NCBI RefSeq assembly: GCF_040954835.1
Contig: NC_090696.1
Location: 72,601,722-72,665,721 of the forward strand
Origin: Lepisosteus oculatus
Lineage: Eukaryota; Chordata; Actinopteri; Semionotiformes; Lepisosteidae
DNA: 64,000 nt
Reading direction: 5' to 3'
The notes beneath the pieces are model-generated. The model worked only from the letters and a program-made list of their open reading frames with translations, was not told the DNA's origin and searched no databases. Numbering within the stretch: the first letter of the stretch is position 1; each line of letters opens with the position of its first letter. The translations under genes and the position numbers were made by a program. Shown here one piece after another: positions 13,089 through 23,879 of this stretch.

Positions 13089-13894
13089 GAAAACTAGACT
13101 GGTGTCTTGGACGACCAGTAGAAATCCATGCCCTTCTAGACATACAAATTATCAGAGTATGAATTGAAAATATATTAGATTATATTAGTTATATTAGATT
13201 TTTTTCAAAGCCCCGTTTTGTGACCCTCACAAGGACAAGTGACTATGTGGGATAATGGATGTGTGGGTGTTTTGCTGTACACACAGAGCCCCAGGGAATA
13301 TACTTGTTCTTCAAGGTTTTACAAACTCTAACTATAAACTTTATTCATAAAAGGCTTGGGATATGTTGTCTGTTCTGTCTTGTACAGAAAATACACCAGC
13401 TTGTTAAATTGTTTCACCGTGATGTGCTTGTGTAATGAAATGGTAGAGATATGTTCTATAAACTTCCTTCCTTTTAAAAAAAAAAGTATTTGAACGTATG
13501 TTTTTTTAAATTCAATGAACAGGGTCTTCACATGCAAAAAAAATAAGGGAAGCATTCAGCCTGTAGTCAGCACATTTTTTTAAACCGATACAACAACACA
13601 TGATGCAATGTTTTGGACACATGCTGTCATTTGGATGAAAATATCTCAAGCATCCATAAGCTGGTTCTCTGTCACCATTTAGGAGAAAGCACAAAAGAAA
13701 ACTATAAATAATAGTTGCACTCACTACATAGCAATTTCAGCCTTCGTGCCTCCATTTAGATAATTACATCTCTCATTCAGGAGTTTCTGAAAGGAAAACT
13801 GCTGCAACACTATGCAAGCTTGTTTGGTAGAACAAAAAGTTTAAACACTAGAGAGGGGCAATTCTTTCAATTGTTTTAAACTATTGCTTCCTGC

Positions 13895-14165
13895 TGATAG
13901 GGTTGTGTGGTGGTGAGTGCTGCTGTTTCAAAGCTCTTGGATCCTGGGCACGTGTCCCATTATGTTGTCTGCATGAATTGTCTCCAGGTGCTTTGATTTC
14001 CACCCATTAATGGGTGTCTCTAAATTGTGTGCTTGTCCTTGGATTGACTGGCTTCTGCACCCAGGATGTAGTTCTGTTTTGGCCTATGCATTCAGCACAG
14101 GCTCTGGGTTACCCCTTCCAGGAATAAGTATCTTTCTGCTAATGGATGCAAAGAGAATTGTCTTT
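13895..14165 (+). mobile_element. Old diverged SINE of the same family
   Basis: GTTGTGTGGTGGTGAGTGCTG, TTGGATCCTGGGCACG, TCTAAATTGTGTG and GGATTGACTGGCTTC follow the order of the SINE at 12760, but with many changes. It is considerably older than that copy. Confidence 0.55.
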
Positions 14166-15329
14166 CACTGAACTCATTGAACCGTGAATTGAAATAATAC
14201 TCAAATAAAGGTATACTCCTACTTCTTCAGCACTAAGGCTACACCAGTTATCAACTAAAGTATTATTAAATGTTCATAGTTTCAAATTATTCTCACAGTT
14301 TCTATCATTGTTTCTTAGTGCTATATATACTGTATTTCAAAAGCATTCAATATAATATTTTGTATAATTGTGAACTACAGGTGCAAAAGTGTACATTCAT
14401 AGATTCATAACACAGTTGTAACTAAATCACAAGAATGAACCTGCAGAGAAAATTGCCAAGTTTGCATTAAATTACATAGATTTATTTTATTGTGATTTCT
14501 AAATGACAGTACTCAGTGTTAAAAATGCTGACAAGAACATTAAGAGAGTAATGTACACAAAATATTTTCTTTGCTGACTCTGCAGAATGCTGTGGCAAAC
14601 AAGTTTTCAACAATTTTATTGCCTTCTGTTTTTTAATCATTTAATAACAATGATTGCTAATTCTTTATTAAGTAAATCTGATATGTACAGCAGGAAAAAA
14701 AGCTCATTTAGATTCTCAGTAACACCTCACCTCATATGCAGCCTTAACTGATCTGGTTTTCAGTAGAGCAGAAACTAGAGAATACATGAAACATTCTTTT
14801 AAATTGCTACACCCCTGCTTTATAAGAAATACAATTAGAATTACAGCAGTAATTCAATGCAAAGAGTAATAAAGAAATTATGATATAGGAACAAATAGAA
14901 TTTGGAATACTGTATCATTCTAATTTCATTATAGCTAACACAGCCCTTTTCATCTTTCTTTAAAAGTGGATTGAAAACCATTTTACAGAATGAAGAGAAC
15001 ATGGAAATCTGTGTTAACTACTATGTCACCATGCCATACTGTAATCCATTGCACACAAAACATACATTGTCTATGTTTTATTACTAATATTCTTCATAGG
15101 GGTTCGTATTAACATACTATTAGATGAATGATTGAACACTGCATTCAACAGATTCTCTCCACTTTGGACAGTAACAGTTAACTATAGCTGTGTTAATTTA
15201 GCTAGGCAGCAATACCATCTGTGTTAGGCAGTAATGTTTAATTTATAGATGTACTGCATGTGTATGGGCATACATTGCTGTCGATGTGGGGACAAAATCT
15301 GAGAAAATATTCCCACAAAGATAGTAACA

Positions 15330-15510
15330 CCTAACACCTAGATGAGCCCATCTAGCTCATGTGGTTATGAGCAGCTACTATAAGTGGTCAAAGTACTGTA
15401 TCTCTTTGAAACATTTCTTGAAAGAACACAGGGTATCAGCTTCAACAAAATGGCAGGGTAGTTTGTTCCAGACCCCCATAATACTTGTTTAAAAACAGCT
15501 GAGAAAGATT
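15330..15510 (-). mobile_element. LINE 3'-end fragment (CR1/L2-like)
   Basis: GAGCCCATCTAGCTCATGTG, 'CAGGGTATCAGCTTCAACAA' and 'TAGTTTGTTCCAGACCCCCA' match the 3' end of the LINE family seen at 25610 and 6440, in minus orientation. Confidence 0.6.
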
Positions 15511-15805
15511 CACGTTTCATACATCCATGTTGACTATCCTTTGAATCCTATTTCCAAATAAATGATTGTTCAAATGATCATATCCATACTTCTTGTGAAA
15601 TACAAATAAGGCTTTTGGTGTCATTGGCCAGTCAGTGTATATTAGTCCACTCTTGAGTGGCTTCAGGAATATTTTTGGAAACTGTCTCTGAAAAATATAC
15701 CCTGTTCCCTTAAATAAAATAACACCAGATATCACATTTTTAAGTGCTTTTCTTAAGTGCTTCAAGAACTTGTAACCTCAATTAACTAATACTAATAGCC
15801 ATTCA

Positions 15806-15935
15806 AGTAAGTAGCTGCATCAGCACGCGTAGGCTGCAAAAGAACAAGTAAAGGTTTATTCCATGCTAAAAAGAGAAGAAAAGAAACACAACATTTCGAC
15901 TGTGGAGCCTTCTTCGGGGACTTCTTCCGCCTGAG
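15806..15935 (-). mobile_element. Single arm of the 'GCCGAAACGTT' retroelement
   Basis: Read on the minus strand, this is one arm of the repeat that is also found at 60340 and 62259. It runs from a GAAGAAGGCTCC...CGAAA-type core through TTCAGCATGGAATAAACC-like sequence to GCAGCCTACGC-like and GACGCAGCT-like ends. The copy is diverged (AACATTTCGACTGTGGAGCC). See the findings for a possible family. Confidence 0.6.
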
Positions 15936-16884
15936 ACATGAGACATACTTAGCATACTGGTGCTGTTATTTGCATCCTTAATCCAATGCTATACTGTGAA
16001 TAAAAGCCTTTGCCAATTTAATGGAATGTAAATTGAAACAGAAAAAAATTAGATAGTATTCATTAAATGTATTAGCCATTGCATTTTCTCATTCAACTAA
16101 AATCATACATTGCTTTTTCCTAAACATCATTTGCTTTTTTATTGATGATCTAATACCGAAAAAAAATATTTGTTATCTTCCATTGCAATATTCTCTTCCA
16201 TCTCTTGCTTGGATTTGCTAATATAATTTTTTATGTGTTGTTCTTTTTTAATTGTTTTATATAGTGCTTTCTTTCTCCTTATAAATTAATGGGTTTGTTA
16301 AACAATCTGGTTAACTGCTTTATAGCCTTTAGTTTACTTGCCCGAAAGATTAGTTATTTTATTTTATGAACCCCATTTACCTAAACACTGTCTGACACCG
16401 CCAATTACAATCCATTTTGCATGACATAAATTAACATTAAGCTCATATCCACTTGTTTTGGATTTTCACATCAAATAAAATATTATAGTTTATTTATTTA
16501 ATCTTTAAATAGAATTCAAATTGGTTTTAATAAGGGAATGTAAGTAACATGGTATGGTTGGCTGTCTTCTGTTATTACTTTTTATGTACATCCTTTTTAT
16601 TACATCTAAAAAGTGAAATGTCTAGTAATTTTGGAATTTTGTCATGATTTGACATTAATTGAAAGTAAAAGGCATCCTTTCACATTAATATGCTCCTACA
16701 TTTATATTTATGCCTGGCAAAATATAGCTGGATTGTATTGGTGAAAACAATGAAAACTATGTACATCAACATGATCCATCGTCCAATAAGATATAATAAA
16801 CCGCTTAATCCTGATAAGGGTGGTGGCAGTCTGGAATATATACTGGAATATTATTCTGGGCACAAGGTAAGACAGTAGACTTGA

Positions 16885-17108
16885 CTGGACAGTCCGTCAC
16901 AGGGCACACACTCACCAACAAACCTAAGCGCAAAGGAATGATTTAGAGGTTAACTAACAATTAATCAAGGCTGCATATCTTTGCACGTCTTTGGAAGGTG
17001 GGAGATAACAGGAGCACCTAGTATGAGGAGACGTGCAGACACCATGCAGAAGGAACCCAATCCAGAACTGAACCCAAGAGCTATGAGGCCCTAACACCGC
17101 CATGCCAC
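16885..17108 (-). mobile_element. SINE, minus strand
   Basis: GTCCGTCACAGGGCACACAC, CTTTGCACGTCTTTGGAAGG and GAACTGAACCCAAGAGCTATGAGGC-type sequence are the reverse complement of the fish tRNA-derived SINE (B-box region last). The 3' tail is missing. Confidence 0.7.
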
Positions 17109-18419
17109 GCTATGTCATATGATGACAAAGGATATACCAGAATCCTCTATTTTCTGGTGTTGCCACATCCAAAGTAATTTACTCAGTTTTGTTGTTCCAG
17201 CTTTGATCTTATACTGTATAACCTCACTTCATCACTCTTTTGGGCTAGAAAGTAACAACAATTTACTGTGCACAATCAGGAATAAGAGAGAGGTATTAAA
17301 GGCACTTTTCACTGCTGGAATTTCCTTAACTTCTGAACGTTACTGATAATTTTTCATTCTAAAATGTAAAACTGTAAACATTATGCAGAATATTATGTAG
17401 TTACCCTTTGATCCTTTTGGCATTCAACATATTCAACATATTTATGAAGTTAAGTACAACTAATGACAATTGTTTTGTTATGATTAATCTATGCCAGCAA
17501 ATAAACTTTTGGTAGGGAGAAAACGTGGCTATCAACAATAGTCATCTAAACATGTATTTTGTAAAGAATAGGTACTGTATTACACACCACAGTGTCTTCA
17601 GAGCAATAAAAGGTTTAAGCACTTGTTTTGTATTTACAACAGGCACGTTCCTAACAGTCTGACCAGATGTAATTATGACTCACCACAAAAGTTCATTCTG
17701 AAGGTTAGCTGTTCAGGTGTTACAAGAACTGTATACATAGAACTTCAAATTTTAAGTTAAAAAGCATTTCTGAACTCAAGGCTTAAACCATACTGAAGAA
17801 TATTTTGTATGTTACACTCCATTTTTTCAAATTAAAAACCATTTCATGATATATGCGTAGCAACTATTTTCAAATCTTTAAATCCTTAGTCAACATGCAA
17901 ATCCCTGTAAGCAGTACTTAAATGAAAATACTCAAAACTTCACATCAATGGAAACTAAATATGAAAAAGAAAATGTGGAGTAAATGTGGAGTACTGTTTT
18001 TGTGCATTTTTGTGCACGTCCTAAAATAAACTGCTATGAGCCACCTGACTCAAACGGTAAAGGAGAAAGGGGGAAGGGATGTGCTTCTTACTTGTTAATG
18101 TAAATATTTTCCTAAAGGAACTGCAGTAATGGAGTAAGTAATGGAGTTGTGAAGGTGGAAATTGGTTTAATATATATTCTCCTTACAGTACTTTTTTGTG
18201 GTAATTATATACATTTAGAGCCCAAAACATAAATCTTTGATAAGGCCCCCAATCAAGCAGAAACCTCCTTAGCTATTATTTGGTCATAGGAGCTTGTTTT
18301 GGGGGGGGTAAATATATCTTAAGACAAAGGAGTGTGTGGGATCTTCCCTCCCTCAAGTGAAAGTTAGTCACACCTTACAGCCTTGCTTTCGTCACGGTGT
18401 AGAGATTTGTTGTGTTCTA

Positions 18420-18543
18420 CCTGAGGCCCTTTAAAAAACCACCAATCAAGAAGAGCTCGCAGTCCATAGAAGGAGACCTGCCTGCTCCTGGAAACAGCTT
18501 TCTCAGAGCTGAAGTGCCCATAGCCACTAAGCAAAACTGTAAG
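18420..18543 (+). promoter_or_regulatory. Candidate promoter and 5' UTR exon of gene B
   Basis: A TATA-like CTTTAAAAAACC stretch at 18428-18440 precedes a stretch ending in ...AACTGTAAG with a strong donor (gtaagg) at 18544. The distance of about 480 bp to the signal-peptide exon of gene B is typical of an SCPP untranslated exon 1. The exact transcription start cannot be told from sequence. Confidence 0.35.
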
Positions 18544-19021
18544 GTAAGGAGAAAGGCTGCCTTGAATTCGATATTTCTGTTACGTGCAATACTGCATTTT
18601 GATCTGCTTCTCATCATTACATTTGCCTCCAATTTTCTGGAGAGCAAACAGCGCAGAGGAGAGCAGAGAACATCACAGTCACCTGTTTTGCTTTACATAT
18701 TTTGCAAAATATTTACCATCAGTCCAAACCAAGTTCAAAGAGCAAACAGGACTTACTGCATGCATTTTTACCTTATACAGATGCAGGTTAACATTGATGG
18801 GGTCTTAAATGCCTGAAAGCATTTTTTTTCCTTCATATGTACTGTACTTCACAATGCACTGTGTTAGAACTATGTCATCACTGAACTGCATGTGTCCTTT
18901 TAAAGCACAGGTGTGTGTCACCTATTTCAATGATTTAAAGACATAGCTTTCATCTTATCAACAATATTTGTTGGAAGAGTGTTGTTATTAATACTGTGCT
19001 CTATGACCTATTTTCACAGAA

Positions 19022-22000
19022 ATGAGCAGGATCATGAAGACCATTTTGCTTCTATTTTGCTTGTTAGGGATGGGCTACACACTTCCAGTAAGTTATCGCT
19101 GTACTTAAGTGTAATAATACCTGTTTAATTTAGAATTCAAAAGCAGACATTTCAGATCTAATTGCATCTCATGGCCTTTTTATTTTCTAGATTCCCCAAG
19201 AAGATGTCATTCTTGTAAGTACAGTAAATCATTAATTTAATGAAATAGCAAGTCTTACAAGTATAGGTCAGCTAAGATCTGTCAGTATTCAAATGTATTC
19301 TATTTATACTGGGAAAGTTTCTCCACATCCAGGAAACAGATAGCTTGATTAGCTGAAAAAGTCTATTGGTTTTTGTATAGCATATATACATGCTATGCTT
19401 TTATTTGTTGTTTATAAATAATCATAAATGTCAGATTAAATTTAATATACTTTAAACAATGATAGAGCCAAAGGCAGACTGGATTCATTGACAGAGCTCA
19501 CAGAAAATAGCAATACAATACTCATAATGTTAAGTCTTGAAAAGTCTTTGCAAAAATCCTTCTGTTTCTGTTATTCAGAAGGCATTGATGCAACTTTTCC
19601 AACACTTAATTTAAGACAGAAGTAGTACCAGAGACTGGCAAATTACTAACAAAGTACCCATCATTGAAATGGTCGAGAAAACTGAATCAAGTAATTATAG
19701 ATCAATAAGTCTGATTTCTATTAAGAAAATAATTATTAGAAATACACCATAAGACCACCTTTGTGAAAATTATATCATAATAGTCAACACAGATTAAGAA
19801 GAGTTAAGTCTTGCCTAACTATCTTGTTAGAGTTTTTTAACAAGCTACAACAGCAATGGATAAACATTATATATAGAGTATATGATGTGGCATATTTACA
19901 GTACATTTTCAGAAGGCTTTTTAAGAATTTAAGAATTAATGATTAATTCTTAAATTTGTGGTGGTAAGCATTCAGAAAAATGTGTGTTTGACTTGAAGAC
20001 GGGTTATTAAATAACCAGTTTCAGTACAGACGAAGGGTGAATGCATAAATTTAGCGATTATAATTAGTGGAGTACCACAGGGATCAGCTGTAGGACCAGT
20101 GCTCTTCTTAATTTATTTCAATTATCTAAATTCTGGTATAGTTAATAAACCAGTTTGCAGATGATAAATAAGGAGGGCAAGCCAACACTGTAGAAGCAGC
20201 AAAATTATTATTTTTTTAAATTAGATAAAATTCAAGACTGAAAACACCTGGCAGATGACATTTAATGTAGAACAGAGCAGGGTTTTGATTGCAAGTAGTA
20301 AAAAACTATAAATACAAAATGGGATCTGATCTAGAATATACTTCATATGAAAAAAGACTTAGTAGTTTATGTTGACACACCATCTAGAAAATATGGGAAA
20401 GCAATTAAACAGGCAAAAGGATAGGACTTATAGGTAAAAGCACAGAATTTAAATAAAGGGATTTCTACAGTATGTTCTATTTTTATAATACACTAGTATG
20501 TCCCTCATTTAGAATATTGTTTATTGTTTTAGTCACATCAGTGGAGAAAAAATATTGCTGAGCTGGAAGCCATCTACACAAGATACATTGTGGGCCTTAA
20601 GGGAATATCTTACACTGACAGGCTCAAGGAGACCCACTTTTTGTAGTCTTGAACAAAGACTATGAGGGCACCTGATTCAAGTATTCAAAGTCCTCAAAAA
20701 AGTTTGAGGATTTTTGAGAAAAGAGAAAGTTGACCATTTATTGTGTACAGATTTCTTTAGAATGAACAGGGAAACATTAACCATGGAGCACAAGTGGAAA
20801 CTACACAAAAGTACATGTGAAAATGTAGTAAAACTGTGTTTAAGCAAAACCAAAGGCTTCTTTAAAGAAAAGGGCGAATTAGATCTTTGGATCAATTAAT
20901 CGCTGCAGAGCTTTCTGGATTGGTCAAGTGTCCTTGTGATCTTTCTTATGTTCTCCTGTAGCAGTAAATAGAGAGGAACTGTTTGATATTCTGACAACAG
21001 ACTGTAAATCTTCCATATGCATCAGTATCAGTTTTATCTTGATTGCAGTTGGATTCAGTAATTGACATCCTGTATACTTTGCTTTCCAGCTCTTTGCAAT
21101 AGTAGTTTTTTTATTTTCTGTTTGTTTCCTCCCAGGCAAGTGGTAAAAACAGCAGTGCCATAGAAGAAGAGGTAAGAATGTTGTGTAGATATTGCATTAT
21201 TGGTCAAATTAATTACCACACATTTATGCATTATGCATTGTCCTTTAAACAACAGTAAATCAAGGTTTTCATTCTTTGGTGTACCCATCGTGCCCATTTA
21301 AATATTACTATATATATATATCAATGTGCCGATTTACAGTTTAGAAGTGACAACCACTCCATTCTGAATTCCATAGCTGCTATGTGAACTAGTGACTAGT
21401 TAACTAGCTTAAACTAGTGAGGTCTGTAGCAAACGAGAGATTATCCCATAGTCTAGAAGTAAGGGCTGGCAGGTTAAGCTGAGAAGACACGGCTGCTCTC
21501 TTCCTGTAGGGGTACACCAGTCCATTAGCATCCATTCAGAACTTAGAATATTCCCTATCTGCTGTTCATTCTATACCATCATGCTCTATCATTGCAGATT
21601 CCAGGCTTTTGAAAGAGTTTTAAGTGGTACAGTCCTTTTGGAGACATATATCACTTCTGGGGTTAATGGGCTTGACTTAGCCCTAGGTCAGGTATACTTG
21701 ATGGTCACTGGTTTGCACATTACAAATTGAGTTCTATCGTTTTCATGTGCCCATAGCATTGTATAATTACATCAGAACTGTGATATAAAACCTAGGTTTG
21801 CCGGAACACATTTAGATTGTTACATGCTCAAATAATTATTTGAAAATACAGTCCTTATTTTTCACTGTCAGTGAAATATATTTTGAAGACCGCTTGACCA
21901 TCAAATATACCAAAACCGGAAAGGTATAATTAGATTTATATATAGAAATCATTAAATGAATAGGGCATAAAGGATATGCGATATGATTGAATATATGATG

Positions 22001-23563
22001 AGTTAAAACTAACACAGGTCTGCTATTATTTTGTTTTCAACTTAGTTCCACTTCAATGGGAATATCACTCTTCTCAGCCTGGATAGAGATGTTTCTGGGA
22101 GAGGAAACGGGGATTCTAAAAGCAGTTCTGAGTCAAAAAGCAGTTCAGAGGAGGATTCTGACAGCAGTTCTGAGGAGCAGTCTGGTGACAATGGTGGTTC
22201 AGGAGACACTTTGAGTATTAGAGACGCTGGTTTATTTGAAAACGGTACAACGACTTATGTCAGTTACATATTCAGAGACTTCAGTGGTGATGACAGCTAT
22301 GGTGAAGATAAAGTAAATCATGAAATCAGAGTTCCTGTCATAGAGGGAAATGTACAGAACACGGCTGCCATTAGAAATCTCACAAATGAAGTACGTGGTT
22401 TTGAAAGCACTAGGGCAGATACAAGAGATGGAAATCTTAAATATTTTAGTGTTCAGAAAAGTGTAGAAGCCCAAGATAATGAAGTGCTCTTATTTGCAAA
22501 GCCTGGGGAACGTGAAATGAGTAAGACACCCTATGAAAAACGACATAGCGATGATAAAGCAGAGAATGCTGCTGATCTATTCACCTTCCAAGAAACAATA
22601 GACAACTATGACTTTGACGACGAAGGCATGCAGGGAGATGATCCCAGTGGTTCTTCATCTCACACTAGTGCCAATAAAAGTTCCAGAGAATCAAAAGACA
22701 CCAGTGACTCTTGCAAGTCCAGTGATTCTAGTGACTCCAGTGATTCTAGTTCTTCATGTAGCTCAAGTGACTCCAGTGATTCCAGCTCTTCATGTAGCTC
22801 AAGTGACTCCAGTGATTCCAGTGACTCTAGTGATTCCAGTTCTTCATGTAGCTCAAGTGACTCCAGTGATTCCAGTGACTCTAGTGATTCCAGTTCTTCA
22901 TGTAGCTCAAGTGACTCCAGTGATTCCAGTGACTCTAGTGATTCCAGTGATTCTAGTGATTCCAGTTCGTGTAGCTCAAGTGACTCCAGTGATTCTAGTG
23001 ACTCTAGTGACTCCAGTGATTCTAGTGATTCCAGTTCGTGTAGCTCAAGTGACTCCAGTGATTCTAGTGACTCCAGTGACTCCAGTGATTCTAGTTCTTC
23101 ATGTAGCTCAAGTGACTCCAGTGACTCTAGTGACTCTAGTGATTCCAGTTCCTCATGTAGCTCAAGTGACTCTAGTGACTCTAGTGATTCCAGTTCTTCA
23201 TGTAGCTCAAGTGACTCCAGTGATTCCAGTGATTCTAGTTCGTGTAGCTCAAGTGACTCCAGTGATTCTAGTGACTCTAGTGATTCCAGCTCTTCATGTA
23301 GCTCAAGCGACTCCAGTGACTCCAGTGATTCTAGTGACTCCAGTGATTCCAGTTCGTGTAGCTCAAGTGACTCTAGTGACTCCAGTGATTCCAGTGACTC
23401 CAGTGACTCCAGTGATTCCAGTGATTCCAGTGACTCATGTGGCTCAAGTGACTCCAGTGACTCCAGTGACTCTGACTCCTCAGACTCCAGTGACTCATGC
23501 AACACCTCCAATCACTCAGATAATGGCTCTGATCATAACAGTAGCAGTCAGGAGAAGAAATAA
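19022..23563 (+). CDS. dsppl1: Gene B: DSPP-like SCPP with Ser-Ser-Asp repeat domain
   Basis: This is a dentin sialophosphoprotein-like secreted protein. Coding exons are 19022-19087 (signal peptide; the inner start at 19034 gives the family-typical [18 protein letters not shown]), 19191-19214, 21136-21171 and the long last exon 22046-23563. All joins are phase 0 and the total is about 547 residues. The last exon begins with a mixed-composition, DSP-like part of about 190 residues holding three N-glycosylation sequons (NIT, NGT, NLT) and a Ser-Ser-Glu cluster. Then comes [13 protein letters not shown], with MQGDDP at 22628-22645. In mammalian DSPP the same motif is the site cut by BMP1/tolloid between Gly and Asp. 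Roughly 270 residues of Ser-Ser-Asp repeat follow, like dentin phosphoprotein, which binds calcium and nucleates apatite. A cysteine recurs about every 14-26 residues in the repeat, which is unusual. No RGD was seen. A poly(A) signal is at 23845. The symbol follows the published gar naming as I recall it. Confidence 0.88.
19640..20965 (+). mobile_element. Decayed LINE (CR1/L2/Rex1 type) in intron 3 of gene B
   Basis: Reverse-transcriptase landmarks appear in order. AATTATAGATCAATAAGTCT reads NYRSISL, at about 19695. TCAGAAGGCTTTTTAAG near 19910 reads like FQKAF. GTGGAGTACCACAGGGATCA near 20067 reads GVPQGS and is followed by [25 protein letters not shown] lies near 20157. Further on come the CPSFRIL-type and SLEQRL-type segments and a 3' end like TTTCTTATGTTCT (20941-20954). 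Stops and frameshifts interrupt every part, so it is dead. The 5' end is missing. Confidence 0.8.
22713..23500 (+). repeat. Ser-Ser-Asp coding minisatellite of gene B
   Basis: Near-perfect repeats of AGT-GA(C/T)-(TCC/TCT/AGT) codons, interrupted twelve times by a TGTAGCTCAAGTGAC anchor that encodes Cys-Ser-Ser-Ser-Asp. Anchor spacing varies, as expected from unequal exchange or replication slippage. Long open frames on the other strand and in the shifted plus frame across this block are consequences of the period-3 repeat, not genes. Confidence 0.9.
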
Positions 23564-23844
23564 ACACCATAATCTTGAAGGATCATTGAAATAAAAAAGA
23601 AATACATGGGTCTTTCAATCACAGATCTTGTAATTTAAGTATTGCTGTCAAAGATATTTAGTTTTTTACTATTTTTGACACAAAATAGAAATATTTAGAT
23701 ACAAGGTTGTGTAGTATTATGGTTTATTGAGGTATTGATTATGAGAGCAAAGGAGCTTAGGTATAAATATTGTATTATAATGTATGGTTCATTGTCAATG
23801 TCCATTTTGTGGAATATGTAAAAATTGTTAAGTATAGTATGTTA

Positions 23845-23850
23845 AATAAA
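23845..23850 (+). terminator. Poly(A) signal of gene B
   Basis: A canonical AATAAA lies 282 bp after the gene B stop codon and is followed by an AT/T-rich stretch. No other good signal lies nearer. Confidence 0.6.
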
Positions 23851-23879
23851 CATCAAATATTAAGTCACGTTTCTTGTAT

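Larger units (their letters stand above)
14166..18400. other. Gene-free spacer between genes A and B
   Basis: No exon with SCPP features or other protein homology is visible in this AT-rich spacer. It carries the repeats listed separately at 15330, 15806 and 16885. Open frames here are short and show no domain. Confidence 0.45.

Noticed and set aside
12761-13143. Overlapping open frames of 70-110 codons on both strands
   Set aside because: All are within a SINE copy.
22713-23500. CRISPR-like or satellite array
   Set aside because: The regular repeat is coding, in frame with a spliced secreted protein, and has no unique spacers.
22660-23511. Minus-strand open frame of 283 codons (Leu-Glu-Ser repeats)
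   Set aside because: Reverse reading of the same repeat; no stop codon arises because of the repeat composition.
22608-23594. Shifted plus-strand open frame of 328 codons (Val/Pro-rich) over the gene B repeat
   Set aside because: It is the off-frame reading of a period-3 Ser-Ser-Asp minisatellite; it has no signal peptide or domain.
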